Source: Bacteroidota bacterium
Lineage (GTDB): Bacteria > Bacteroidota > Bacteroidia > Flavobacteriales > Flavobacteriaceae
DNA length: 64,000 bases
NCBI GenBank assembly: GCA_023386585.1
Contig: JAEWJM010000030.1
Span: forward strand, 100,531-164,530
Direction of reading: 5' to 3'
Shown piece after piece: positions 34,251 to 45,196 of this stretch (the first letter of the stretch is position 1; each line of letters opens with the position of its first letter). Made by a program: the position numbers and the translations under genes. The notes beneath the pieces were generated by a model. The model was not told the DNA's origin. It saw nothing but the letters and a program-made list of their open reading frames with translations, and made no database searches.

Positions 34251-37200
34251 ATGATGAACATCAGAAATAATAAGGACAAAAATCCGGTAAAAAGATTCGA
34301 CAAGATTTCCATTGGGCTTGCATCTCCAGAATCGATACTGGCTGAGTCCAGAGGTGAAGTCCTGAAGCCCGAAACAATCAATTACAGGACGCACAAGCCG
34401 GAACGTGACGGACTTTTCTGCGAAAGGATCTTCGGCCCCGTTAAAGATTTCGAATGTGCCTGCGGTAAATACAAAAGGATCCGTTATAAAGGAATCGTTT
34501 GTGACCGTTGCGGTGTCGAGGTGACTGAGAAAAAAGTACGCCGCGACCGTGTTGGACACATTAACCTTGTTGTGCCGATCGCGCACATCTGGTATTTCCG
34601 TTCGCTTCCGAACAAAATCGGTTATATCCTTGGACTTCCTTCAAAGAAGCTGGATATGATCATCTATTATGAAAGATATGTGGTAATCCAGCCGGGTATC
34701 GCCAAGAATGCCGAAGGTGAAGATGTGAAAAGGCTTGACTTCCTTACTGAGGAAGAATACCTGAACATTCTTGACAGCCTTCCGCAGGATAATCAATACC
34801 TGGATGATTTCGACCCGAATAAATTTGTCGCTAAAATGGGCGCCGAGTGTATCATGGATCTGTTGTCGCGCATTGATCTTGATGCGTTGTCATACGAACT
34901 GCGCCACTCTGCGAACAACGAAACTTCAAAACAACGTAAGACTGAAGCGCTGAAAAGGCTACAGGTTGTCGAGTCGTTCCGCGAATCGAATGAAAACCGT
35001 GAGAACCGTCCCGAATGGATGATCATGAAAGTGATCCCGGTTATCCCGCCTGAGCTTCGCCCGTTGGTGCCGCTTGACGGAGGACGTTTCGCCACTTCCG
35101 ATTTGAACGACCTTTACCGTCGTGTGATCATCCGTAACCACCGTCTGAAAAGGCTTATGGAGATCAAAGCTCCGGAAGTGATCCTTCGTAACGAAAAGCG
35201 TATGCTGCAGGAATCTGTGGATTCACTTTTTGACAACACCAGGAAAGCCTCTGCAGTAAAGACCGAATCGAACCGCCCGCTGAAATCGCTTTCCGATTCA
35301 TTGAAAGGTAAGCAAGGACGTTTCCGTCAGAACCTTCTCGGTAAACGTGTCGATTATTCAGCACGTTCGGTTATCGTCGTAGGACCAGAATTGAAATTGT
35401 TCGAGTGCGGTTTGCCAAAAGACATGGCCGCCGAACTATACAAGCCGTTTGTGATCCGCAAGCTCATCGAGCGCGGAATCGTGAAAACAGTAAAATCGGC
35501 TAAAAAGATCATCGATAAGAAAGAGCCTGTAGTTTGGGATATCCTTGAAAACGTGATCAAAGGCCACCCGGTATTGCTGAACCGTGCTCCAACCCTTCAC
35601 CGTCTGGGAATCCAGGCGTTCCAGCCAAAGCTGATCGAAGGAAAGGCAATCCAGCTTCACCCATTGGTTTGTACCGCTTTCAACGCGGATTTTGACGGTG
35701 ACCAGATGGCAGTTCACTTGCCACTCGGACCTGAAGCAATCCTGGAAGCGCAACTATTGATGCTTGCATCGCACAATATTCTTAACCCTGCCAACGGCGC
35801 GCCGATTACGGTTCCTTCGCAGGACATGGTTCTTGGTCTGTACTACATGACCAAGGAAAGAGTATCGACAGCAACAAGTAAAGTACTTGGCGAAGGACTA
35901 ACGTTCTATTCTGCCGAAGAAGTAAATATCGCGCTGAACGAAAACAGGCTTGAACTCAACGCAAGGATTAAGATCCGCGCGAAAGATTTCAATGAAAACG
36001 GCGAATTGGTTTACAAGATCATCCAGACAACTGCCGGCCGAGTCCTCTTTAACGAGGTTGTGCCTGAAGCTGCCGGATACATCAATGAGGTACTTACGAA
36101 AAAATCGCTGCGCGACATCATCGGGAAGATCCTTAGCGTAACCAACGTGCCGACAACTGCTGCGTTCCTTGACAACATGAAGGATATGGGTTACAAGTTC
36201 GCCTTCCGCGGCGGATTGTCGTTCAGCCTTGGTGATATCATCGTTCCGGAAAGGAAAGAAGAGCTTATCGCCGATGCACGTGAGCAGGTGGAGGGAATCT
36301 CCATGAATTACAACATGGGTCTGATCACCAACAACGAGCGTTACAACCAGGTTATCGACGTGTGGACATCTACCAACGCATTGCTTACCGAGCTTGCGAT
36401 GAAAAACATCCGCGAAGACCAACAAGGTTTCAACTCGGTGTACATGATGCTTGATTCTGGTGCGAGGGGTTCAAAAGAACAGATCCGCCAGCTGACCGGT
36501 ATGCGTGGTTTGATGGCAAAGCCGAAAAAATCAACTGCAGGCGGTGGCGAGATCATCGAAAACCCGATCCTTTCCAACTTTAAGGAAGGACTTTCGATTC
36601 TTGAATACTTCATTTCTACTCACGGTGCACGTAAAGGTCTTGCCGATACCGCTCTTAAAACCGCTGATGCCGGATATCTTACACGTAGGCTTCACGACGT
36701 TTCACAAGACGTAATCGTCAACATGGAAGACTGTGGAACTTTGCGAGGTGTTGAAGTGTCTGCTCTTAAGAAAAATGAAGAAGTTGTTGAAACGTTGGGC
36801 GAAAGAATTCTGGGACGTGTTGTTCTTCAGGATCTCATCAACCCACTGACGAACGAAACCATCATCAAAGGTGGTGAGCAAATCGTTGAAGCAACCGTAC
36901 GCATCATTGAAGATTCCCCAATTGAGAAAGTTGAAGTCCGCTCTCCGCTGACATGCGAAGCCCTCAAAGGAATCTGCGCGAAGTGTTACGGAAGAAACCT
37001 GGCAACCGGCCGTATGACCCAAAAAGGTGAGGCTGTTGGTGTAATCGCAGCACAATCTATTGGTGAACCGGGAACACAGCTTACCCTTCGTACATTCCAC
37101 GTTGGAGGTACTGCAGGTAACATTTCAGAAGAGTCAAGCATTGTAGCAAAATTTGCCGGACGCCTTGAAATCGAAGACCTGAAAACGGTAAAAGGTGAGG

Positions 37201-38558
37201 ACAACGACAGCAACAATGTTGATATCGTGATCTCGCGTTCAACAGAGCTTAAACTGGTAGATGTTAAAACAGGAATTATCCTGAACACTCACAATATACC
37301 TTACGGATCAAGCATTTTTGTCAAAGATGGCGACATGGTTGAAAAAGGTACGACGATCTGTAAATGGGATCCGTATAACGGAGTTATCATTTCCGAGTTT
37401 ACCGGTAAGATCGCATACGAAGATCTTGAGCAGGGACAATCGTTCCAGGTTGAGATTGACGAGCAAACCGGATTCCAGGAAAAGGTAATTTCCGAATCAC
37501 GTAACAAGAAGCTCATCCCGACGCTTCTTATCTACGGAAAAGATGGCGAATTGATCCGCTCCTACAACCTTCCTGTCGGCGCTCACCTGATGGTTGAGAA
37601 CGGCGAGAAGATCAAGGCCGGAAAAATCCTTGTCAAAATTCCTAGGCGTTCGTCAAAAGCGGGCGATATCACCGGAGGCCTTCCAAGGATTACCGAGCTT
37701 CTTGAAGCGCGTAACCCATCGAACCCTGCAGTTGTTTCCGAAATTGACGGTGTAGTTTCATTCGGTAAGATCAAGCGCGGTAACCGTGAGATCATCATCG
37801 AGTCGAAATTCGGCGAAGTGAAGAAATACCTGGTGAAGCTTTCCAACCAGATTTTGGTTCAGGAAAATGACTTTGTACGCGCTGGTGTTCCTTTGTCTGA
37901 CGGCGCTATTACACCAGATGACATCCTCAGGATCCAAGGTCCGGCTGCAGTTCAGCAATACCTTGTGAATGAGATCCAGGAAGTTTACCGTTTGCAAGGT
38001 GTTAAGATCAACGACAAGCACTTTGAGGTGGTTATCCGCCAGATGATGCGTAAAGTACGCGTCGAAGATCCGGGAGATACACTATTCCTTGAAGAGCAGC
38101 TGATCCATACCAAAGACTTCATCGTCGATAACGATAAGCTTTACGGAATGAAGGTCGTGGAAGATCCGGGAGATTCGGAGAACCTGAAAGCAGGACAAAT
38201 CATCACTCCGCGCGAGTTGCGTGATGAGAACTCGTTGCTGAAACGTTCCGACAAGAACCTGGTTACTGCACGTGACGTAATTACGGCTACAGCTACACCG
38301 GTACTTCAGGGTATTACGAGAGCTTCATTGCAGACTAAGTCGTTCATTTCAGCTGCATCGTTCCAGGAAACCACGAAAGTCCTTAACGAAGCTGCTGTCG
38401 CAGGCAAAGTCGATACGCTTGAAGGCCTTAAAGAAAACGTTATCGTTGGGCACAGGATTCCTGCCGGAACCGGTATGAGGGAATATGACAATATCATTGT
38501 TGGCTCGAAAGACGACTACAATGAAATGATGGCCAATAAAGAAGAATATAATTATTAA
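34251..38558 (+). CDS. rpoC: DNA-directed RNA polymerase subunit beta'
   Basis: 1435 residues, single subunit as in most Bacteroidota. N-terminal zinc site CACGKYKRIRYKGIVCDRCG (around 69-90), the catalytic magnesium loop NADFDGDQMAVHLPL near residue 478, the second zinc cluster CEALKGICAKCYG near 902, the trigger-loop segment GEAVGVIAAQSIGEPGTQLTLRTFH in part, and GHRIPAGTGM at the end. The ATG at 34251 is followed by a second ATG at 34254; either could start the protein. Two bases separate its stop from the DUF3467 gene. Confidence 0.99.
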   Translation: MMNIRNNKDKNPVKRFDKISIGLASPESILAESRGEVLKPETINYRTHKPERDGLFCERIFGPVKDFECACGKYKRIRYKGIVCDRCGVEVTEKKVRRDRVGHINLVVPIAHIWYFRSLPNKIGYILGLPSKKLDMIIYYERYVVIQPGIAKNAEGEDVKRLDFLTEEEYLNILDSLPQDNQYLDDFDPNKFVAKMGAECIMDLLSRIDLDALSYELRHSANNETSKQRKTEALKRLQVVESFRESNENRENRPEWMIMKVIPVIPPELRPLVPLDGGRFATSDLNDLYRRVIIRNHRLKRLMEIKAPEVILRNEKRMLQESVDSLFDNTRKASAVKTESNRPLKSLSDSLKGKQGRFRQNLLGKRVDYSARSVIVVGPELKLFECGLPKDMAAELYKPFVIRKLIERGIVKTVKSAKKIIDKKEPVVWDILENVIKGHPVLLNRAPTLHRLGIQAFQPKLIEGKAIQLHPLVCTAFNADFDGDQMAVHLPLGPEAILEAQLLMLASHNILNPANGAPITVPSQDMVLGLYYMTKERVSTATSKVLGEGLTFYSAEEVNIALNENRLELNARIKIRAKDFNENGELVYKIIQTTAGRVLFNEVVPEAAGYINEVLTKKSLRDIIGKILSVTNVPTTAAFLDNMKDMGYKFAFRGGLSFSLGDIIVPERKEELIADAREQVEGISMNYNMGLITNNERYNQVIDVWTSTNALLTELAMKNIREDQQGFNSVYMMLDSGARGSKEQIRQLTGMRGLMAKPKKSTAGGGEIIENPILSNFKEGLSILEYFISTHGARKGLADTALKTADAGYLTRRLHDVSQDVIVNMEDCGTLRGVEVSALKKNEEVVETLGERILGRVVLQDLINPLTNETIIKGGEQIVEATVRIIEDSPIEKVEVRSPLTCEALKGICAKCYGRNLATGRMTQKGEAVGVIAAQSIGEPGTQLTLRTFHVGGTAGNISEESSIVAKFAGRLEIEDLKTVKGEDNDSNNVDIVISRSTELKLVDVKTGIILNTHNIPYGSSIFVKDGDMVEKGTTICKWDPYNGVIISEFTGKIAYEDLEQGQSFQVEIDEQTGFQEKVISESRNKKLIPTLLIYGKDGELIRSYNLPVGAHLMVENGEKIKAGKILVKIPRRSSKAGDITGGLPRITELLEARNPSNPAVVSEIDGVVSFGKIKRGNREIIIESKFGEVKKYLVKLSNQILVQENDFVRAGVPLSDGAITPDDILRIQGPAAVQQYLVNEIQEVYRLQGVKINDKHFEVVIRQMMRKVRVEDPGDTLFLEEQLIHTKDFIVDNDKLYGMKVVEDPGDSENLKAGQIITPRELRDENSLLKRSDKNLVTARDVITATATPVLQGITRASLQTKSFISAASFQETTKVLNEAAVAGKVDTLEGLKENVIVGHRIPAGTGMREYDNIIVGSKDDYNEMMANKEEYNY

Positions 38559-38560
38559 TC

Positions 38561-38875
38561 ATGGCTGATAACAAGCAACCTCAGCAAGGGCAGATCAATA
38601 TTGAGCTGGATGAATTGACAGCGGAAGGATTTTATTCCAACCTGGCGATAATCAATCACTCGGCATCTGAGTTCGTCCTGGATTTCGTTTGCATCATGCC
38701 CGGAACGCCAAAGGCAAAGGTGAAGTCACGAATCGTGCTGACACCACAACATGCCAAGAGGCTTCTGAAGGCGTTGGGCGAAAACATCCATAGATTTGAG
38801 TCCGCTCACGGCGAAATAAAGGATACCGAACAACCGGCGATTCCTTTGAATTTCGGTCCAACCGGACAAGCATAA
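38561..38875 (+). CDS. DUF3467 family protein
   Basis: 104 residues, cytoplasmic, no signal or membrane segment. Sequence blocks INIELDELTAEGFYSNLAII, SASEFVLDFVCIMPG and SRIVLTPQHAKRLLKALGENI are those of DUF3467, a small family with unknown function that follows rpoC in many Bacteroidota. Spacing of two bases to rpoC and the terminator behind it make it the last gene of the rpoBC transcript, so a role tied to transcription or growth rate is possible but unproven. Confidence 0.9.
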   Translation: MADNKQPQQGQINIELDELTAEGFYSNLAIINHSASEFVLDFVCIMPGTPKAKVKSRIVLTPQHAKRLLKALGENIHRFESAHGEIKDTEQPAIPLNFGPTGQA

Positions 38876-38881
38876 ATACTG

Positions 38882-38913
38882 AAACGGCTGCAATCTGCAG
38901 CCGTTTTTTTTTC
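38882..38913 (+). terminator. Terminator of the rpoBC operon
   Basis: AAACGGCTGCA (38882-38892) pairs with TGCAGCCGTTT (38896-38906), three-base loop, then nine or more T residues. Confidence 0.92.
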
Positions 38914-39179
38914 CGAAAAGCACATTTTCTCTCTAAGGGAAAGTCTGCTTTTTTTTATTAACAATAGATGGCTTGAAATGCCCTCGTTCAAAAAGTAAGA
39001 ACTGTTTGCCAAATTTTGGTTCCCTTACATAGACCATTGCTATACACCGAAATATATGGTATTACGTCGATTTTGCGTAATTGGCTTTCGCAATTGCTGT
39101 AATTTCATTATTGATCCCTGCATCACTATTTGTTTAATATAAGTCGCTGTTTTCAGTGGCTTACAAATGAAGATGGCGT
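38914..39179. other. Intergenic region before the first giant adhesin
   Basis: AT-rich and free of genes. I see no full TAnnTTTG box; CTATTTGTTTAATA near 39128 is the nearest look-alike. Nothing else recognised. Confidence 0.4.
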
Positions 39180-42100
39180 ATGTATGAGATCTTTACTTTC
39201 GCGGACGGCAGCAAATTTCCAAAGGACTGCCTGAATTCCAAATCAGTGCTAAATAGCCAAAAAAGAAATCCGTTCCGGCTACTGGCAATCACACTTTTAC
39301 TGCTGCTTTTTCTCATTCCGGCAGGCGCAATCGCACAATCACAGACATTCAACAATTCGTCAGGGACATTCATTGTCCCCGCAGGTGTTAATAAAATAAC
39401 TGTGGAGTGCTGGGGCGGTGGCGGCCGCGGTGCTACCCGAACCGCATTTCAGGGAGTGGGTGGTGGTGGTGGTGGTGGCGCCTATTCGCGAAAGGTGTTC
39501 ACTGTCAACCCCAGCGATTCATTCAGCTACACTGCCGGTGCAGGAAGTTCCTCTGCAGCCGCAGGCGGTGATTCCTGGTTTGGAACCATAACTACAGTCT
39601 TTGCTAAGGGCGGCGCAAGCGGATCGGGTGTAACAGGCGGTGCGGGAGGATCGTTGGGATCTGGATTTGGCGATTTCACATCATCCGGTGGTAACGGTTC
39701 AAACACCGGCGGCGGCGGCGGATCCGGAGGGTCAGCGCTAAATGGTAACAATGGCTCGGGTAATACAGGTGCAGTTGCAGTTGCCGGTGGTGCAAAAGGA
39801 GGCAATGGCGGCGCACCATTTGTTAATGGCCAGAATGGTGATACACCAGGAGGTGGAGGCGGCAGCGCATCCAATGCAAGTACGCCCGGAAGCGGTGGTG
39901 CTGGACAGGTTAAAGTCTCCTGGGCGATCCCAATTATTTCCTCTTTTGCGCCGAGCTCAATTTGTGCGGTTGGCGATCACACTGTCGCACTTACCGGAAC
40001 CAACTTTACCGGCGCAACTGTTGTAACCTTTAATGGTGTCGACGCCCAATCATTTGTCGTTAACAGCAATACCAGCATTACGGCTATCGCTCCAAATGGA
40101 GTTACAACCGGCAATATTGCGGTAACCCGGCTCCCGGATGGAATCGGTACAAGCAGTTCTGCTCTGGTGGTAAAAAGCAACCCGGTCGTTGCGCCCATTA
40201 CAAATGGCGGCGTAACGCTTTGCACCGGTGGGACCGTCGATCTGAATGATACAACGCCGGCGGGAACGTGGTCAACTTCGAACCCCTCCGTTGCATCGGT
40301 TGACGGAAACGGAATTGTGACTGCAATCGCAGGAGGCTCCGCAACTATTTCATACAGCATTACCGATAACGGATGTACCACTGCACAAACCACAATCATA
40401 AATGTGAATGCGGCCATCGTTTCCGGAAATCCAATTTCCCAAAGCGTTGTCACCGGATCTACCACAATATTCTCGGTGATGGCAACGGGTGCGATTGCCT
40501 CTTTCCAGTGGCGCGTTTCCACCGACGGCGGCGATACCTTTACAGATCTGGTTGATGACGCAGTGTATTCCGGAACATCAACCGCGACTCTTACAATATC
40601 AAATACGCCGAGCGAACTTAACGAAAGCCTTTTCGATGTGGTGATTGCCGCATTGAGCCCGTGCGCAACTTTCATATCCGAAAGTGCGGCATTAACTGTA
40701 GGCGATGTCGGAATCTCTCTAGATCCTGTGGCAGTAACACTTTGCAGCTCGGGAGCGGGTATTGCAATTTTCGACGTAACTGCAGTCGGCACGGTCAATT
40801 CCTATTCATGGGAAGAAGACCAGGGCCTTGGATTTTTCCCTTTGTCCGACGGAACTTTGTCCGGCGTTACCTATGCAGGCACATCGACGTCACAACTTAC
40901 ACTTTCCGGACTTGGAGTCGCCGAAACCGGATGGAGTTACCGGGCGGTTGCGAATGGAGTGGTCAACATGGCAATATCCAACGGTGCACTGCTGACGGTT
41001 CGCGAAGGGATTGTTGTGACTTCTGCTCCAATCGACCAAACTATTTGTTATAGCGGTGGTTCGGGCTCTTTTACTGTCGGCGCATCAGGCGCAACTGAGG
41101 GCATTCAGTGGCAATATTCAACAAACGGAGTAACATTCAGTAATGTACTCAACGGCGTGCCCGCAGGCGTTACTTACACCGGCGCGACATCAAATACGCT
41201 GAATTTCACGACATCCGCAGCCACTCCACCCGCCGGAACTTACTTTTATCGCGCAAATATATCGGCAACAGCTCCCTGTACGGACGTCGCGTCAGTGGCA
41301 GCCCAACTTCATATTTACACTCCTGTGATTTCGTCACAACCCGCGAATGCCACCGTTGCGGCAGGAAACAATACTTCATATACAGTTACTACCGCCGAGC
41401 CATCACCGTCGTTTCAATGGCAATACGCAACCGCGGTGGGCGGACCGTATGCGAACGTAGTCAACAATACACCGGCAGGCGCGACCTATTCTGGAGCTAA
41501 CTCAGGATCGCTGACTGTCACGCTATCAGGTAGTGCAACCGCAAGCAGTGCCCGTTTTTACCGCGCTGTTGTAACCTCCGGTGGATGTTCGGTCACTTCG
41601 GCTGCGGCGCAAATGACGATTGTGACTTATTGTACACCGACAAGCCTTCTGAATGATACCGCCAATACAATTACAAACGTTGTACTCAGCAACACGGCTC
41701 AAGGAACCAACTACACCCAGGCATCTTCCGGCGCGGCACCATGGTTTACATTTTATGGAAATCCGCCGCTTGTCATCACGCAGGGACAGAATATGTCGAT
41801 TGCCATGACCTTCGGTACTGACGGAACACAATTCAGTGCGATATGGGTAGATTACAACCGGAACGGGACCTTCGAGGCAGCCGAAAACGTCGCATTAGCC
41901 TCGTCAGCTGCGGGTGCAAATGCAACGGTAACTTACAATTTTGTAATTCCTTTTACCGCATCGCCGGGAATTACCCGGGTACGTGTTAGTGGGGCGAATA
42001 ACTCGGCCTATGCTGCCAACACCCCTTGCGGAACCGCACTTTTTGGTGAAACCGAAGATTACCTCATCGAGGTTCTTGCTGCTCCGGCATGTTCCGGAAA

Positions 42101-45100
42101 TCCGGTCGTTGGAATAGCCGCTTCAAATATATCCACGATTTGCAATTCGGGTACTGCTACCTTATCGGTCACCGGCTATGCAACTGGTTTTACCGGACTC
42201 AGTTTTCAATGGTATAATACTGTAAACGGACCAATTGCAGGTGCAACCGGAACATCATATACAACACCCGTTTTGGTGGCACAGGCATCTTATTACGTGC
42301 GGCTAAGTTGTTTATCCGGCGGATTTACCGATTCAAATATTGTATCGATTGGTTATCAGAATCCGACAGTAGATAGCACCGCTCCCGATTCGCGCTGTGG
42401 ACCGGGCAGCATCACAATTGGAGCAACGCCATCATCAGGAGCAACAATCAAATGGTATGCTGCAGCGACTGGCGGTTCGCCACTGTTCACCGGCAACAAT
42501 TTTACCATCCCGAACCTTGCTTCAACAACAACGTTTTATGCAGAGGCAAATATTCTGACCTGTTTGTCTGCAGCCAGAACACCGGTCATCGCAACCATAA
42601 ATCCTGGTCCGACTTTGACACTTAACGGTACGGGTTCGCCAATATGCGCCGGAAGCACTACGGCATTGGTCACGCTTACTGCCGGATTAGCCGATTACGA
42701 TACGTTTACCTGGTCGCCGCAGACAAATATCTCGGGAACCGCGGCAGCCGGGTATACATTCAATCCATCAGTTACGACTACATACACGCTGAATGCAGTC
42801 AACAATACATCTGGATGTAACCGATCCGTGACCTACACGGTAACCGTCGATCCAATGCCGACAGCTCTGCTTGTAACACCTGCAACTGTCACGGTTTGTT
42901 CCAATGCGGCACCCGCACTACTGACTTCGTCTGGCGGAATCATCAACAATGTGCCGATTTTGACTGAAGATTTCAATAATTCGGCTCCACTCTGGGTTGT
43001 CACCAACGGCGGATCATCACCCGCGGCTGCCAATTGGGCTTATCAAACCGCGCCATATACGGATGCTGCCGGAAATGCGACCTTTTTAAACTTCACCACA
43101 CCGAACGGTGGCAAATTTGCCATGGCACAACCCGAGGCCGGAGGCGCGCTCACCTCTACAAATACGGTGCTTACTTCGCCTGCTTTTAGTACGGTTGGAT
43201 ATTCATCTGCAACCCTCACTTTCGAACATGCTTATCGTTCCTACGCAATAGACGGAACGGTAGCGCTACAGATCTCGACCAATGGCGGCGGAAGTTGGAC
43301 TAATCTCGTGAATTATCTCGGCACCTCGGTGGGATCAACGACAAACAATGCCCAAACCACTGTCGCTGCCACTGTGAGCCTCAACGCCTTTCTGAACCAG
43401 CCAAACCTGAAGATTCGATACAATTATACCACGACTTTAGGCGGTAATTACTGGCTGATCGACAACGTAAAAGTAACGGGAACCGACCCTGGAAAAGTAA
43501 CGTGGTCGCCTGTTGCCGGATTGTTTACCAATGCTGCCGGAACCATTGCGTATACCGGAACCCCGGCTGCGACGATTTATGCAATGCCTGCATCTGCAAC
43601 GGTTTATACCGCGACCGCAACTGCTCTGACGACATGCGCAGTGACGACTCAAGTCACTGTTAACGGCCAGATCGCCGAAAATTGGTACGCCGACGCCGAT
43701 GGCGATACTTACGGAAATATTGCCAGTACTTATTTTGGCTGTACGCAGCCGGGATATGTGACCGATGCAACCGATTGCGACGATTCAAATGCGGCGATTT
43801 ATCAAAGCGGAACATTCTTCGTTGATGGCGATGGCGATGGTTATGGCAACGGAGCGCAGGCCACAATTTGTTATGGAGCTACAATTCCGTTTGGCTATAC
43901 GGCTGTCAGCCTCGGCCTCGATTGTAATGACGCAATTGCAGCGATTAATCCCGGACATGTCGAAGTGCTTTACAACGGAGTTGACGATAACTGTGACGGC
44001 CAACTCGACGAAGGCCATCAAATCGTGTCGCAAATCCAACCGGTTCAATGCGGAACAACATTGGTGCAAATGAACTCGCTCATTTCTGCTATTAGCCTGC
44101 CTCAATGCACCAGTTACCGGTTCGAAGTCACCAATACGGATACCAATCTGGTGCAAGTCATTGTTCGCGGACTTCAGTTCTTCAGCCTCGATATGCTGGC
44201 ATCTTATGATTATGCGACGACATACAGCATCAGGGTAGAATTGCAGCGAAATGGTGTTTGGCTCGGATATTACGGGCCGTCATGCTTAGTCTCATCGCCT
44301 GCCGTGTTGGCGCCGAACGGTGCTGCCCAGATTACACCTTCACAATGTGGAATTACCTTGCCGAGCGTCAGTACATTGATCTCGACAACAAGCCTGGCCG
44401 GAGTAACATCGTACCGTTTCCGGATAACCAATATTTCAGATTTGACTGCACCGAATCAGGTTCAGACGATCGACAGGCCATTGCAATGGTTTAGCCTTAC
44501 GATGTTGCCGACCTTCAATTATGGTACGACCTACCTGATTGAAGTCGCTGTGAAAACCAACGGAGTATTCTCCGGATTCGGCAGTCCGTGCCAGATAACC
44601 GCGCCGCAGGTACCATCAATTGATAAATGTGGACAAACAATAGCGACGCCGGCAATCATTATTCACACAGTAAGCCTGGCCAAAGTGACGGCCTATCGGT
44701 TTGAACTGACCAATCTGGTCACCAACCAGGTGATTACGATCGACCGCGCGGTGCATTATTTCACTTTCAATAACATTCCGGGATTTGCGCCAAGTACTTC
44801 CTATGGTGTTCGTGTCGCCGTAATGACTAGCGGCGCCTTTTCACTTTTTGGTGATGCGTGTGAAATTATCAGTCCCGGTTTTGCGCGGCCCGATTCTGTC
44901 AAACCGGAACATTCACAACCGTTTACCGTTGCAGCGTCGCCAAATCCATTCATAGACGGCTTTGCACTTCGCGTCAATGGAGGAGAAGGCGAATTGGCAG
45001 TTAAGGTTTATGACATGACCGGTAAGTTGATTGAATCTTTCACGGATACATCTCAAACAATCAACAATCTTTCGATTGGTGACCGATATCCTTCGGGTGT

Positions 45101-45161
45101 CTATAATGTCGTGGTTGGTGAGGCAAGCGAGGTGCGTGTTCTGCGTGTCATTAAGCGGTAA
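39180..45161 (+). CDS. Giant secreted adhesin-like protein with T9SS type A sorting domain
   Basis: 1993 residues. The N-terminus has an unusually long polar part before the hydrophobic signal segment (LLAITLLLLLFLIPAGAIAQ, to residue 53); a GTG at codon 23 would give a normal signal peptide. Order of domains: glycine-rich low-complexity region (about 78-245), IPT/TIG-like fold (about 250-335), a Big_2-like repeat (near 367), several Ig-like repeats, a GEVED domain (about 817-965), an adhesin/MAM-like domain (about 1259-1430), two DADGD-type calcium loops in a MopE context (about 1501-1610), three modules of about 95 residues (about 1619-1902) and a type A sorting domain (1919-1993). Probably a surface or released adhesin stabilised by calcium. 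Its last 400 residues match the next gene. Confidence 0.85.
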   Translation: MYEIFTFADGSKFPKDCLNSKSVLNSQKRNPFRLLAITLLLLLFLIPAGAIAQSQTFNNSSGTFIVPAGVNKITVECWGGGGRGATRTAFQGVGGGGGGGAYSRKVFTVNPSDSFSYTAGAGSSSAAAGGDSWFGTITTVFAKGGASGSGVTGGAGGSLGSGFGDFTSSGGNGSNTGGGGGSGGSALNGNNGSGNTGAVAVAGGAKGGNGGAPFVNGQNGDTPGGGGGSASNASTPGSGGAGQVKVSWAIPIISSFAPSSICAVGDHTVALTGTNFTGATVVTFNGVDAQSFVVNSNTSITAIAPNGVTTGNIAVTRLPDGIGTSSSALVVKSNPVVAPITNGGVTLCTGGTVDLNDTTPAGTWSTSNPSVASVDGNGIVTAIAGGSATISYSITDNGCTTAQTTIINVNAAIVSGNPISQSVVTGSTTIFSVMATGAIASFQWRVSTDGGDTFTDLVDDAVYSGTSTATLTISNTPSELNESLFDVVIAALSPCATFISESAALTVGDVGISLDPVAVTLCSSGAGIAIFDVTAVGTVNSYSWEEDQGLGFFPLSDGTLSGVTYAGTSTSQLTLSGLGVAETGWSYRAVANGVVNMAISNGALLTVREGIVVTSAPIDQTICYSGGSGSFTVGASGATEGIQWQYSTNGVTFSNVLNGVPAGVTYTGATSNTLNFTTSAATPPAGTYFYRANISATAPCTDVASVAAQLHIYTPVISSQPANATVAAGNNTSYTVTTAEPSPSFQWQYATAVGGPYANVVNNTPAGATYSGANSGSLTVTLSGSATASSARFYRAVVTSGGCSVTSAAAQMTIVTYCTPTSLLNDTANTITNVVLSNTAQGTNYTQASSGAAPWFTFYGNPPLVITQGQNMSIAMTFGTDGTQFSAIWVDYNRNGTFEAAENVALASSAAGANATVTYNFVIPFTASPGITRVRVSGANNSAYAANTPCGTALFGETEDYLIEVLAAPACSGNPVVGIAASNISTICNSGTATLSVTGYATGFTGLSFQWYNTVNGPIAGATGTSYTTPVLVAQASYYVRLSCLSGGFTDSNIVSIGYQNPTVDSTAPDSRCGPGSITIGATPSSGATIKWYAAATGGSPLFTGNNFTIPNLASTTTFYAEANILTCLSAARTPVIATINPGPTLTLNGTGSPICAGSTTALVTLTAGLADYDTFTWSPQTNISGTAAAGYTFNPSVTTTYTLNAVNNTSGCNRSVTYTVTVDPMPTALLVTPATVTVCSNAAPALLTSSGGIINNVPILTEDFNNSAPLWVVTNGGSSPAAANWAYQTAPYTDAAGNATFLNFTTPNGGKFAMAQPEAGGALTSTNTVLTSPAFSTVGYSSATLTFEHAYRSYAIDGTVALQISTNGGGSWTNLVNYLGTSVGSTTNNAQTTVAATVSLNAFLNQPNLKIRYNYTTTLGGNYWLIDNVKVTGTDPGKVTWSPVAGLFTNAAGTIAYTGTPAATIYAMPASATVYTATATALTTCAVTTQVTVNGQIAENWYADADGDTYGNIASTYFGCTQPGYVTDATDCDDSNAAIYQSGTFFVDGDGDGYGNGAQATICYGATIPFGYTAVSLGLDCNDAIAAINPGHVEVLYNGVDDNCDGQLDEGHQIVSQIQPVQCGTTLVQMNSLISAISLPQCTSYRFEVTNTDTNLVQVIVRGLQFFSLDMLASYDYATTYSIRVELQRNGVWLGYYGPSCLVSSPAVLAPNGAAQITPSQCGITLPSVSTLISTTSLAGVTSYRFRITNISDLTAPNQVQTIDRPLQWFSLTMLPTFNYGTTYLIEVAVKTNGVFSGFGSPCQITAPQVPSIDKCGQTIATPAIIIHTVSLAKVTAYRFELTNLVTNQVITIDRAVHYFTFNNIPGFAPSTSYGVRVAVMTSGAFSLFGDACEIISPGFARPDSVKPEHSQPFTVAASPNPFIDGFALRVNGGEGELAVKVYDMTGKLIESFTDTSQTINNLSIGDRYPSGVYNVVVGEASEVRVLRVIKR

Positions 45162-45168
45162 TTTCCTT

Positions 45169-45196
45169 AAAGCCCCTTTCGAGGGGCTTTTTTTGC
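45169..45196 (+). terminator. Terminator of the 1993-residue adhesin gene
   Basis: AAAGCCCC (45169-45176) with GGGGCTTT (45183-45190), loop TTTCGA, T-tract. The same stem and loop recur after the next adhesin gene. Confidence 0.92.

Noticed and set aside
39527..39874. 115-codon proline-rich minus-strand frame
   Set aside because: Antisense shadow of the glycine-rich region of the giant adhesin; GGN codons read as proline codons on the other strand.
39977..40798. 273-codon minus-strand frame inside the 1993-residue gene
   Set aside because: Threonine/valine-rich antisense of Ig-like repeats; the plus frame has signal peptide, domains and sorting tail.
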